Assembly: GCF_944385615.1 (NCBI RefSeq) | Contig: NZ_CALWXV010000028.1 | Span: 1 to 32,281, forward strand | DNA from: an uncultured Flavonifractor sp. | GTDB taxonomy: Bacteria > Bacillota > Clostridia > Oscillospirales > Oscillospiraceae | Direction of reading: 5' to 3' | DNA: 32,281 bases | Shown here: piece by piece, positions 24,774-31,201 of the stretch | How the letters are laid out: each line of letters opens with the position of its first letter | Numbering within the stretch: the stretch's first letter is position 1 | Made by a program: the position numbers and the translations under genes | Notes under the pieces: model-generated | What the model was told of the DNA's origin: nothing | The model's database searches: none | The model's input: the letters and a program-made list of their open reading frames with translations, nothing else

Positions 24774-25985
24774 TCAATTCCGCTCCAGGATCTGGCCGAT
24801 CATCTGATCGCACATGATGAGCATACGGGGCAGGTGGAAGGGACCTTTGAAGGTAGAGCCCTTGCAGGGAGGCTCGGTGGGCTTGCCGTCCCGGCGGAGG
24901 TAGCCGTACCAATCGCCGAACTCCGGATCAGAGAAGTATTTCTTGCAGTAGTCCAGGGTCTTTTCAAACCAATCCAGATACTTCTCATCACCGGTATCCC
25001 GATAGATCATCATGGAGGCGATGAGGATCTCGTCGTGAGGCCACCACAGCTTCATGTCGTGCTCATAGGCCTCAGGGGGACGGCCCAGGCAGTCGATAAA
25101 GTAGAGCAAGCCGCCGTACTCCTTGTCCCAGCCGGCATTGATGGCCTGGTCGAAAATCTTGACAGCGGTGGCGTGCTGCTCCTTGTCGTCCCGCAGGTTG
25201 GCGTCCTCCATCAGGAACCAGGAGCACTCGATGTCGTGGCCGGGATTGACCACGCGGCCCTCGGTGACGTCGCCCCGGAACTCGCCGTTGGGGCCCACGC
25301 TCTCCAACGTGCAGCCCAGCTCAGGCTTGTAGTGATAGCGGAAGATCTCGTCCACGCACTGGGCGGCCCGCTGGTCATACAGGGCCTTCTGCTCCGGGTC
25401 CACCCGGCGGAGCACGGAGGTGATGTTCAGATAGATCATGGGATTGGCCAGAGCGCGGCCGGAGCGGGTCTCAGGAATGGTCTTGGGGCCCAGGCCGGTG
25501 GGGTCTTTAATCAGGCCCTGGTTCAGGTTCCAGATCAGCTCATAGGCGGCGCGGGCCCGCTCCAGGCACTCCTTCTCCCCGGTAACGCCGTAGTACTCGG
25601 CGTTGGCAATGGCGTAGAAGCCCTCGGAGAAGCAGTAGCGGCGCTGACGCAGAGGCTTGCCGTCGCCGGTGACGGTAAAGTACATCCGGTTACCTGCCTC
25701 CCGGTTGATACAGCAGCGCTCCATGAAGTCCAGACAGCTCTTGCTGGCGGCCAGCCACTCCTCCTTCACCCCATAGGTGTGGCACAGGTAGGCAAACATC
25801 CAGGCGCAGCGGCCCTGCATCCATACGCTCTTGTCGGTGGAGAAGATCTTACCCTCTCGGTCCAGGCAGGTGTAGACGCCCCCGTTCACCGGATCCATGC
25901 CATTTTTCAGCCAGAAGCTCACACTTCGCTCCAGCTCTTCCTTGATCCACTTCCGATGGTCCTGCAGACGTGCAGTGATATCCAT
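24774..25985 (-). CDS. N-acylglucosamine 2-epimerase (AGE/RnBP family)
   Basis: Product of 403 residues, the normal length for this (alpha/alpha)6-barrel family. Conserved pieces include GGVYTCLDREG near the N-terminus, SEGFYAIANAEYY, the active-site region NPGHDIECSWFLMEDA, and WPHDEILIASM. It interconverts N-acetylmannosamine and N-acetylglucosamine without a phosphate group. In this locus it would act on ManNAc from the lyase. The ATG at 25985 is preferred; a GTG at 26000 is part of its own GGTGGGA ribosome site. Confidence 0.92.
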   Translation of the reverse strand: MDITARLQDHRKWIKEELERSVSFWLKNGMDPVNGGVYTCLDREGKIFSTDKSVWMQGRCAWMFAYLCHTYGVKEEWLAASKSCLDFMERCCINREAGNRMYFTVTGDGKPLRQRRYCFSEGFYAIANAEYYGVTGEKECLERARAAYELIWNLNQGLIKDPTGLGPKTIPETRSGRALANPMIYLNITSVLRRVDPEQKALYDQRAAQCVDEIFRYHYKPELGCTLESVGPNGEFRGDVTEGRVVNPGHDIECSWFLMEDANLRDDKEQHATAVKIFDQAINAGWDKEYGGLLYFIDCLGRPPEAYEHDMKLWWPHDEILIASMMIYRDTGDEKYLDWFEKTLDYCKKYFSDPEFGDWYGYLRRDGKPTEPPCKGSTFKGPFHLPRMLIMCDQMIGQILERN

Positions 25986-26036
25986 AGTAACAATTCCCAC
26001 CTTTCCATTGTTGGGAGAGTTCCCCCATTGATTCCA

Positions 26037-26065
26037 ATCATACCCGCCGGTACATCTTCCGTCAA
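26037..26065 (-). promoter_or_regulatory. promoter of the epimerase-rpiR unit
   Basis: On the - strand TTGACG (26065-26060) and TATGAT (26042-26037) are separated by 17 bp. The palindrome GATT-GG-AATC lies just downstream of the -10 box. Confidence 0.8.
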
Positions 26066-26075
26066 GCCCCGGAAA

Positions 26076-26088
26076 GAAAATAATTTTC
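26076..26088. promoter_or_regulatory. AT-rich palindrome in the divergent promoter region
   Basis: GAAAAT-A-ATTTTC is a perfect 13-bp palindrome between the epimerase and kinase promoters. Similar sequences (CAAATTATTTTCAG at 23832-23845, and ATTTTCG repeated 10 bp apart at 23718-23734) lie before the ABC operon. It is a candidate RpiR operator. Confidence 0.45.
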
Positions 26089-26106
26089 AGAATCCCGAAA
26101 ATATGC

Positions 26107-26136
26107 TTGACAGATTTAAAAAAACTGATAGCCTAT
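26107..26136 (+). promoter_or_regulatory. possible promoter of the kinase-esterase unit
   Basis: TTGACA (26107-26112) is perfect. The best -10 is GCCTAT at 18 bp or TATACG at 21 bp, both imperfect, so this promoter may need an activator. It lies about 45-70 bp before the kinase start. Confidence 0.5.
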
Positions 26137-26182
26137 ACGTGTAACAATTTTGTTTGTTCCGACATATGAAGGAGGACGTCTC

Positions 26183-27562
26183 ATGAAACATCTCGGAATT
26201 GAAGTTCCCGTCAAAAACGTACCGGAGCTGGACCCCGGTTTCCTTCCCTTGGGCAAATTCTGCACTTCCTTCCTGAAGGATGCCAAGAAGCCCCTGGATG
26301 TGGCTGTGGAGCGCTCCGGCGGCGAGGTCGCCGTGTATAAGACCTTTATCCACGGCACGCCCGACATGGCCGAGGCCGACCGGTACTATGTGGACCGGCT
26401 CATCAAGACCATGCTGTGGTATATGGGCGGCTTCAAGGTATACATCAGCGGCGACAAGGACATTTTTGAGGCTATGAAGGCCACCTACTGCGTGGGCGGC
26501 GCCCGGTCCTTTGACGCCGACTTCATGTCCAATGTCTATGAGAAGCCCTTTGAGGTGGTATACTGCGACCAGGTTCCCGCCGAAAAGAGCAATCCCCAGG
26601 CCGTGGGCCGCCACCTGGGCGGCTGCCGCATCGGCTTTGACGCCGGCGGCTCCGACCGGAAGGTGTCCGCTGTCATCGACGGCGAGCCCGTTTTCTCCGA
26701 AGAGGTGGTGTGGTATCCCAAGGTCACCGCCGACCCCGACTATCACTATGACGGCATTGTGGCCGCCCTCAAGTCCGCCGCCGAGCACATGCCCCGGGTG
26801 GACGCGGTGGGCGTTTCCTCCGCCGGCATCTATATTGAGAACCGCACCATGGTGGCCTCCCTGTTCCTGAAGGTACCCAAGGAAGACTTTGACGCCAAGG
26901 TGAAGGATATCTATATCCGGGCCATCAAGGACACCTTTGGCGACATTCCCTATGTGGTGGCCAACGACGGCGACGTGTCCGCCCTGGCTGGTGCCATGAG
27001 CCTGGAGGAAAACAACATCATGGGCATCGCCATGGGCACCAGCGAGGCCGTGGGCTTTGTGGACGAGAACGGCAACATCACCGGCTGGCTCAACGAGCTG
27101 GCCTTCGCTCCCGTGGACGTCAACCCCAACGCCATGGAGGATGAGTGGTCCGGCGACATCGGCTGCGGCGTGAAGTACTTCTCCCAGGACGGCGTGATCA
27201 AGCTGGCCCCCGCCGGCGGCATTGAGCTGGACCCCGCTCTCTCCCCCGCCGAGAAGCTGAAGGTGGTGCAGAAGGCCATGGAGGAGGGCAACCCCGGCGC
27301 TGCCGCCGTCTACCGCTCCATTGGTGTGTATCTGGCCCACACTCTGGCTCTGTATCATCACTTCTACGGCTTCAAGCATGTGCTGCTGCTGGGCCGTGTC
27401 ATGTCCGGCAAGGGCGGCGACCTGCTGCTGGAGACCTGCAAGAAGGTGCTGGCCGACGAGTATCCCGAGGTGGCCGACAAAATCAACCCCACTATGCCCG
27501 ACGAGAAGGCCCGCCGCGTGGGCCAGTCCGTGGCCGCCGCCTCTCTGCCTGAGATCAAGTAA
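26183..27562 (+). CDS. divergent ROK-type sugar kinase with N-terminal extension
   Basis: Product of 459 residues. A kinase fold of the ROK/hexokinase type begins near residue 149: GFDAGGSDRKVSAVIDG resembles the ATP phosphate-binding loop (Asp153), ANDGDVSALAG holds the likely catalytic aspartate (Asp262 or Asp264), and AMGTSEAVGFVDENG is the second phosphate loop. The zinc motif of classical ROK proteins (CxCGxxGC) is absent. The first 148 residues match no domain I recognise. Context suggests it phosphorylates GlcNAc (or ManNAc), closing the gap between epimerase and NagA. The ATG at 26183 follows GGAGG; the frame upstream to 26150 has only a TTG. Confidence 0.8.
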   Translation: MKHLGIEVPVKNVPELDPGFLPLGKFCTSFLKDAKKPLDVAVERSGGEVAVYKTFIHGTPDMAEADRYYVDRLIKTMLWYMGGFKVYISGDKDIFEAMKATYCVGGARSFDADFMSNVYEKPFEVVYCDQVPAEKSNPQAVGRHLGGCRIGFDAGGSDRKVSAVIDGEPVFSEEVVWYPKVTADPDYHYDGIVAALKSAAEHMPRVDAVGVSSAGIYIENRTMVASLFLKVPKEDFDAKVKDIYIRAIKDTFGDIPYVVANDGDVSALAGAMSLEENNIMGIAMGTSEAVGFVDENGNITGWLNELAFAPVDVNPNAMEDEWSGDIGCGVKYFSQDGVIKLAPAGGIELDPALSPAEKLKVVQKAMEEGNPGAAAVYRSIGVYLAHTLALYHHFYGFKHVLLLGRVMSGKGGDLLLETCKKVLADEYPEVADKINPTMPDEKARRVGQSVAAASLPEIK

Positions 27563-28231
27563 GTGCGCCGTCACATTCTCTGTCTGGGCGACTCCAACAC
27601 CCACGGCTACTGTCCCGATCCCCGAGACTGCGCCGACGGTCCCCTGCTCCGCTTCAACGAGGCGGAGCGGTGGACCTGTCTGCTCCAAAAGGCGCTGGGG
27701 GACCGCTATCTGGTTCTGGAAGAGGGCCTGTCCGGCCGCACCACCGTCTTTGACGACCCGGTGGAGGAGGGGCTGGCCGCTCTGCCCTATCTCCACACCT
27801 GCCTGAAAAGTCACCGGCCTTTGGATCTGCTGGTGGTCATACTGGGCACCAACGACGCCAAGGAGCGTTTTTCCGCCAACGCCTATGTCATCGGCCGCGG
27901 CATGGAGCGGCTGGTAAGGGCCGCCCAGGGGATGGACTGTTGGGGAAGCGGCAGTCCCAACATCCTGATCGTCGCCCCCAAGTCCATTGAGGAGGGGGTC
28001 TACACCTCTCCGGTAGCCCAGGAAATGGGGCCGGGCTGCGTAGAAAAGACCCGGCAGCTGGCGGCGGAATATAAGGCCGTGGCCGGGCGCACCGGCTGCG
28101 CCTTTCTGGACGCCAACACCCTGGGGCTGACCTGCAACACCGTGGACTTCATGCACCTGACCCGGGAGAGCCACGCCAAACTGGCGGCCGCCCTGGCGGA
28201 GCGCATCCCCGCATTGCTTCCGATCGTATAA
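27563..28231 (+). CDS. SGNH/GDSL esterase, arylesterase-like
   Basis: Product of 222 residues. The nucleophile Ser11 is in block I LCLGDSNTHGY, a Gly in block II (EEGLSGRTT), the Asn in block III (LGTNDAKERF), and the DxxH pair in VDFMHLTRESH. No signal peptide, so it acts in the cytoplasm. The nearest relatives I know are arylesterase-like SGNH hydrolases. Its GTG start follows the kinase stop codon with zero bases between them and lacks a strong ribosome site, implying translational coupling. In this locus it could remove O-acetyl groups from imported sialic acids, but that is inference. Confidence 0.85.
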   Translation: MRRHILCLGDSNTHGYCPDPRDCADGPLLRFNEAERWTCLLQKALGDRYLVLEEGLSGRTTVFDDPVEEGLAALPYLHTCLKSHRPLDLLVVILGTNDAKERFSANAYVIGRGMERLVRAAQGMDCWGSGSPNILIVAPKSIEEGVYTSPVAQEMGPGCVEKTRQLAAEYKAVAGRTGCAFLDANTLGLTCNTVDFMHLTRESHAKLAAALAERIPALLPIV

Positions 28232-28233
28232 AG

Positions 28234-28279
28234 AAACGGCTGAACAAGCAACGGTTTTGTTGCTCGTTCAGCCGTTTTC
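28234..28279. terminator. terminator between esterase and YesL-like genes
   Basis: A long stem (about 18 bp with one A-C mismatch) has arms AAACGGCTGAAC and GTTCAGCCGTTT, extended inward by AGCAAC/GTTGCT. A short A run precedes and T-rich bases follow, and the two genes converge here. Confidence 0.88.
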
Positions 28280-28286
28280 CTTTCTG

Positions 28287-28925
28287 TTAAACTTCCGTCT
28301 CTTCCTCTTGGGGTGGTCTCTGGGCGTCCATATAGGGTTTAAAAATCCGTTCCAGCAGATAGGAATGCATCCAGGCCACCACGGTAGGCATCACAAACAG
28401 AAAGACCAGAATGTTGGAGCATACCACCAGGGCGGCAAAGAGGATGAGGGCCATCAGCACAGTGGTAGGCAGGTGGGCAATCGCCAGCTTCGCACTGGTC
28501 ATCAGCAGCCCGTTGACCTGGAAGGTAAACCGGGAGAGCACCGGAAAGACATAGCAGGCCGCCCCCACCGGCAGCAGCAGAAATACCCGATAGGCAAAAT
28601 AGAGGACGTATCCCGTGCTGTCTACCAGGGCGGCCTGATAGAGCAGTTCGTGGAGAATGAGCAGCACCCCGAACAGAGGCACCACCACCAGGCTGGTCAA
28701 AGTCCCCACCTTGAAGTTGCTTTTGAAGGTGGTGAAGAACATTCCCCAGCTGTTGCGCCCGTTTCCACGGATGCAGTGGACCACCGTATGGTACAAAGCG
28801 GCGGTAGCCGGTCCCACCGTCACCAAAGGAAGAGAACACACCAACCAGAATACACTCAGTATAATCAAGTCTGCTAATTTCTCTGTGTAGCGAAAAATGC
28901 CGTTGTCTGGATTAAAAATACGCAT
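28287..28925 (-). CDS. YesL-like (DUF624) membrane protein
   Basis: Product of 212 residues. The N-terminus NPDNGIFRYTEKLADLIILS and the first helix with CSLPLVTVGPATAALYH are characteristic of DUF624/YesL. About five hydrophobic helices are present. The function is unknown; family members are commonly found beside carbohydrate ABC importers, and here the amino-sugar importer is nearby though separately transcribed. A good promoter lies upstream. Confidence 0.9.
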   Translation of the reverse strand: MRIFNPDNGIFRYTEKLADLIILSVFWLVCSLPLVTVGPATAALYHTVVHCIRGNGRNSWGMFFTTFKSNFKVGTLTSLVVVPLFGVLLILHELLYQAALVDSTGYVLYFAYRVFLLLPVGAACYVFPVLSRFTFQVNGLLMTSAKLAIAHLPTTVLMALILFAALVVCSNILVFLFVMPTVVAWMHSYLLERIFKPYMDAQRPPQEEETEV

Positions 28926-28960
28926 AGACGCAGGCCCCCCCTGAAACGGTTGATGGGTTG

Positions 28961-28989
28961 ATTGTACTCTATTTTGCCGCCAGACGCAA
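28961..28989 (-). promoter_or_regulatory. promoter of the YesL-like gene
   Basis: On the - strand TTGCGT (28989-28984) and TACAAT (28966-28961) are separated by 17 bp. CATCAACC-type repeats follow between the promoter and the gene. Confidence 0.65.
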
Positions 28990-29003
28990 TTCCCTCCGGG
29001 CGG

Positions 29004-30137
29004 TTACTCCTCAATGCGGATGGGCACTCCGTTGACTTCCACGTCGCCCTCCGCCGGGATCAGGATGTACTTTTTCCCGTCGATGACCCGGGTCTCCACC
29101 AGGGCGCTGTAAGCGGGAGAGATTTTAATAATCACATCCGGGGTGGACACCTGGAACTGCTTGGCGTCCATCAGATTCTGGGGAATGAGGCTGGTCTGCG
29201 CCCCGAAGCTGTCGTCAAAACGGGTGTCAAAGGCAGCCACATGGCTCTCCGACACGCCGCAGGATTGGAGCATACTTTTTACCGCACCCTTGGACACGGT
29301 AAGCGGTTCTTCCACCTTGTTTTCCTTGTGCTCTTCCACCAGCTCCCGCAGCTGGTCGTGGACCGCCTGCATCACCTCATAGCTGCACTCCTCCTCCAAA
29401 GACTCCCCCAGAATGGTCTGAAAGGTCTCCATCTGGAGCTGGGCAGGCATGGGGAGCTGGGCGTCAAACACCGCCTGAGCAAAGTCCTGGTGGTTGTCCC
29501 TGGCGTTCTTGGTATAGTAAAGGGTATCGTACAGGTTGGTGGAGCGGTTGTCAAAGGCGGGAAACAGGAAGCCCAGCTCCGGCGGCGCCACCAGCCAGTC
29601 AGCCTGCCGGTTGTAAAAGCGATTTTCACTGACGTAAAAGCTGAGGGCTGGCTTGGTCAGCTTCACCGGACAGATGCTGCACAGGATGTAGGAATACACT
29701 TCGTCGGAGGCATCCTTCTGGTCCTCGCCGTCCTTGGCCCGATAGGGCACATCGTACCGGTCGTAGGCCAGCAGGATCAGATAGTTCCCCTCCAGATCCA
29801 GGCTGCCGATGGCCTTTTGGAAGAAGGCCTGAACGGCCTCCTCGTTATGGAGGGCGGAGTCCCGCAGGGCCATGAGCAGCTTGTGCTCCTCTCCCTCCGC
29901 CACCTGACTGGTGGCAAAGTTGATATCCACCAGATTGCGGCCGATGCCGCCGGAGAGGGTCCGCCGCAGGACGGAAAGCAGCTTTTCACTCTCCTCCTGG
30001 CTCATCAGCGCCAGGGACTGGTCAAACTGGGAGACGATCTCCCCCTTTTCATTGACATAGCACCCCCGCACATGGGTGATTGCACTTTTGTCCGCCTTAA
30101 ACCGGCGGCGCAGCTCGCCGACTTCCTTTTGGTTCAT
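29004..30137 (-). CDS. DUF4317 protein
   Basis: Product of 377 residues, matching what I know of the DUF4317 family of Clostridia (N-terminus MNQKEVGELRRRFKADKSAI followed by a conserved GCYVNEKGEI). It has no signal peptide or membrane segment and is probably cytoplasmic; no function is established. The frame is open to 30191, but the ATG at 30137 has GGAGG upstream and the longer version would run into the tRNA terminator. No clear promoter of its own was seen; it may be transcribed by read-through from the tRNA-Leu genes. Confidence 0.88.
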   Translation of the reverse strand: MNQKEVGELRRRFKADKSAITHVRGCYVNEKGEIVSQFDQSLALMSQEESEKLLSVLRRTLSGGIGRNLVDINFATSQVAEGEEHKLLMALRDSALHNEEAVQAFFQKAIGSLDLEGNYLILLAYDRYDVPYRAKDGEDQKDASDEVYSYILCSICPVKLTKPALSFYVSENRFYNRQADWLVAPPELGFLFPAFDNRSTNLYDTLYYTKNARDNHQDFAQAVFDAQLPMPAQLQMETFQTILGESLEEECSYEVMQAVHDQLRELVEEHKENKVEEPLTVSKGAVKSMLQSCGVSESHVAAFDTRFDDSFGAQTSLIPQNLMDAKQFQVSTPDVIIKISPAYSALVETRVIDGKKYILIPAEGDVEVNGVPIRIEE

Positions 30138-30175
30138 GGTCCTGTTCCTCCATTCCAGGGCAAAGGATCGAATTG

Positions 30176-30212
30176 AAAAAAATGACCACACCGAAAGGTG
30201 TGGTCATTTTTT
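30176..30212. terminator. terminator of the tRNA-Leu pair
   Basis: A 12-bp core stem AATGACCACACC/GGTGTGGTCATT with a GAAA tetraloop is flanked by A and T runs. On the - strand it follows the CCA end of tRNA-Leu(CAG) directly. Confidence 0.9.
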
Positions 30213-30299
30213 GGTGCGCGAGGCGGGACTTGAACCCGCACGTGCGTAATGCACACTAGAACCTGAATCTAGCGAGTCTGCCAATTCCACCACTCGCGC
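30212..30299 (-). tRNA. tRNA-Leu (CAG)
   Basis: On the - strand the acceptor stem GCGCGAG pairs with CTCGCGC; the anticodon loop TTCAGGT gives CAG. A long variable arm (GTGCATTACGCAC region), as in class II tRNAs, and an encoded CCA (30214-30212) are present. Confidence 0.97.
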
Positions 30300-30302
30300 A
30301 TA

Positions 30303-30388
30303 TGGTGCGGATGACGGGACTCGAACCCGTACGGCCGTGGGCCACTAGCACCTCAAGCTAGCCAGTCTACCAGTTCCAGCACATCCGC
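30303..30388 (-). tRNA. tRNA-Leu (GAG)
   Basis: On the - strand the acceptor stem GCGGATG pairs with CATCCGC; the anticodon loop TTGAGGT gives GAG. A long variable arm and encoded CCA (30305-30303) are present. It lies 3 bp upstream of tRNA-Leu(CAG), so the two form one transcript. Confidence 0.97.
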
Positions 30389-30419
30389 GAAAACAGCCCC
30401 GTCAAAAGACTGCTTGATT

Positions 30420-30448
30420 ATTATAGCGGCCTGTCCGCCGTTTGTCAA
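30420..30448 (-). promoter_or_regulatory. consensus promoter of the tRNA-Leu operon
   Basis: On the - strand TTGACA (30448-30443) and TATAAT (30425-30420) are separated by 17 bp, a perfect sigma-A promoter, starting just after the stop codon of the DUF4364 gene. Confidence 0.93.
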
Positions 30449-30478
30449 CTATTATTTTCCCTTTCCCGGGAAATTTAT

Positions 30479-31012
30479 TTACCGGTTCTTCTCCCACTCC
30501 AACAGAGCGGTAATGACATCGTTGTACACCCGCTCGGGCTCCTCCTGAAAGCCCTCGGCCAGCCGCTGGGCCTGCTCCCGGGTGCCGCAGAACAATTTCA
30601 GTGTAAACAGGTTGCCCTTGTCGTCGTCCAGCTCCATTTTTACGATGCTGCCGCCTTCATCCCGGTCCTCCACGCTGGATCGCACCTGGGCGTTGCGCCG
30701 GAGAATCCCGTTGAGCTTGACCAGGTTCGCCCCGCATTTCTGCTTCACGGTGTAGGGCAGGCTGCTCTCACAGGCCGCGCCGTCGGCCCGGCCCTTGTCG
30801 GTGATGGAATATAACTGGTTCTCCAGCGTCAGATGGCCGGTCTCCACCAGTTCGGACACCGCCTCGGCAAACTCGAAGTAATCCACGCCATCGTCACACA
30901 TAGTCAGGTCGGTCAGCGCATGAAAGTCAATGGGAGACGCCACCCGGGCCATAATGTAGAGGATCAGAAACTTGATATCCAATTTGTCGTGGATAAAACC
31001 GTGGCGTGCCAT
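30479..31012 (-). CDS. DUF4364 protein
   Basis: Product of 177 residues of the DUF4364 family. The N-terminal half looks like a winged helix (LDIKFLILYIMARVASPIDF, then FAEAVSELVETGHL...YSITDKGR), typical of a PadR/HTH-like DNA-binding fold; the C-terminal half is a small alpha/beta domain. It may be a transcription regulator, but no target is known. GGAGAG precedes the ATG and a strong promoter lies at 31051-31079. Confidence 0.88.
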   Translation of the reverse strand: MARHGFIHDKLDIKFLILYIMARVASPIDFHALTDLTMCDDGVDYFEFAEAVSELVETGHLTLENQLYSITDKGRADGAACESSLPYTVKQKCGANLVKLNGILRRNAQVRSSVEDRDEGGSIVKMELDDDKGNLFTLKLFCGTREQAQRLAEGFQEEPERVYNDVITALLEWEKNR

Positions 31013-31050
31013 GGAACTCTCCTTTCCGAAGCGTTTGCCGCTTACTTCCC

Positions 31051-31079
31051 ATTATACCCAAGCCGCCCCAAAATCACAA
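31051..31079 (-). promoter_or_regulatory. promoter of the DUF4364 gene
   Basis: On the - strand TTGTGA (31079-31074) and TATAAT (31056-31051) are separated by 17 bp. Confidence 0.8.
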
Positions 31080-31104
31080 GCGCAATTTCCCCGGGCCGCT
31101 TTGC

Positions 31105-31134
31105 TTGACGGGAGCCCATCGGGCAGAGTATGAT
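31105..31134 (+). promoter_or_regulatory. promoter of the DUF3048 lipoprotein gene
   Basis: TTGACG (31105-31110) and TATGAT (31129-31134) are separated by 18 bp, divergent from the DUF4364 promoter. Confidence 0.7.
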
Positions 31135-31201
31135 AAAACCAACATCACAGCGGAGCGCCCGGTCCGGTCCACGGGCACCCGGAAAACAGGAGGATACCGT
31201 T

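Noticed and set aside
16238-28231. Locus considered as a 2,7-anhydro-Neu5Ac system of the Ruminococcus gnavus kind
   Set aside because: No NanOx-type oxidoreductase or intramolecular trans-sialidase is present in the window; a general Neu5Ac/ManNAc importer fits better.
28941-28955. Possible cre (CcpA) site near the YesL-like promoter
   Set aside because: TGAAACGGTTGAT lacks the base required between the AA and CG of the cre consensus; no convincing cre site was found elsewhere in the window.
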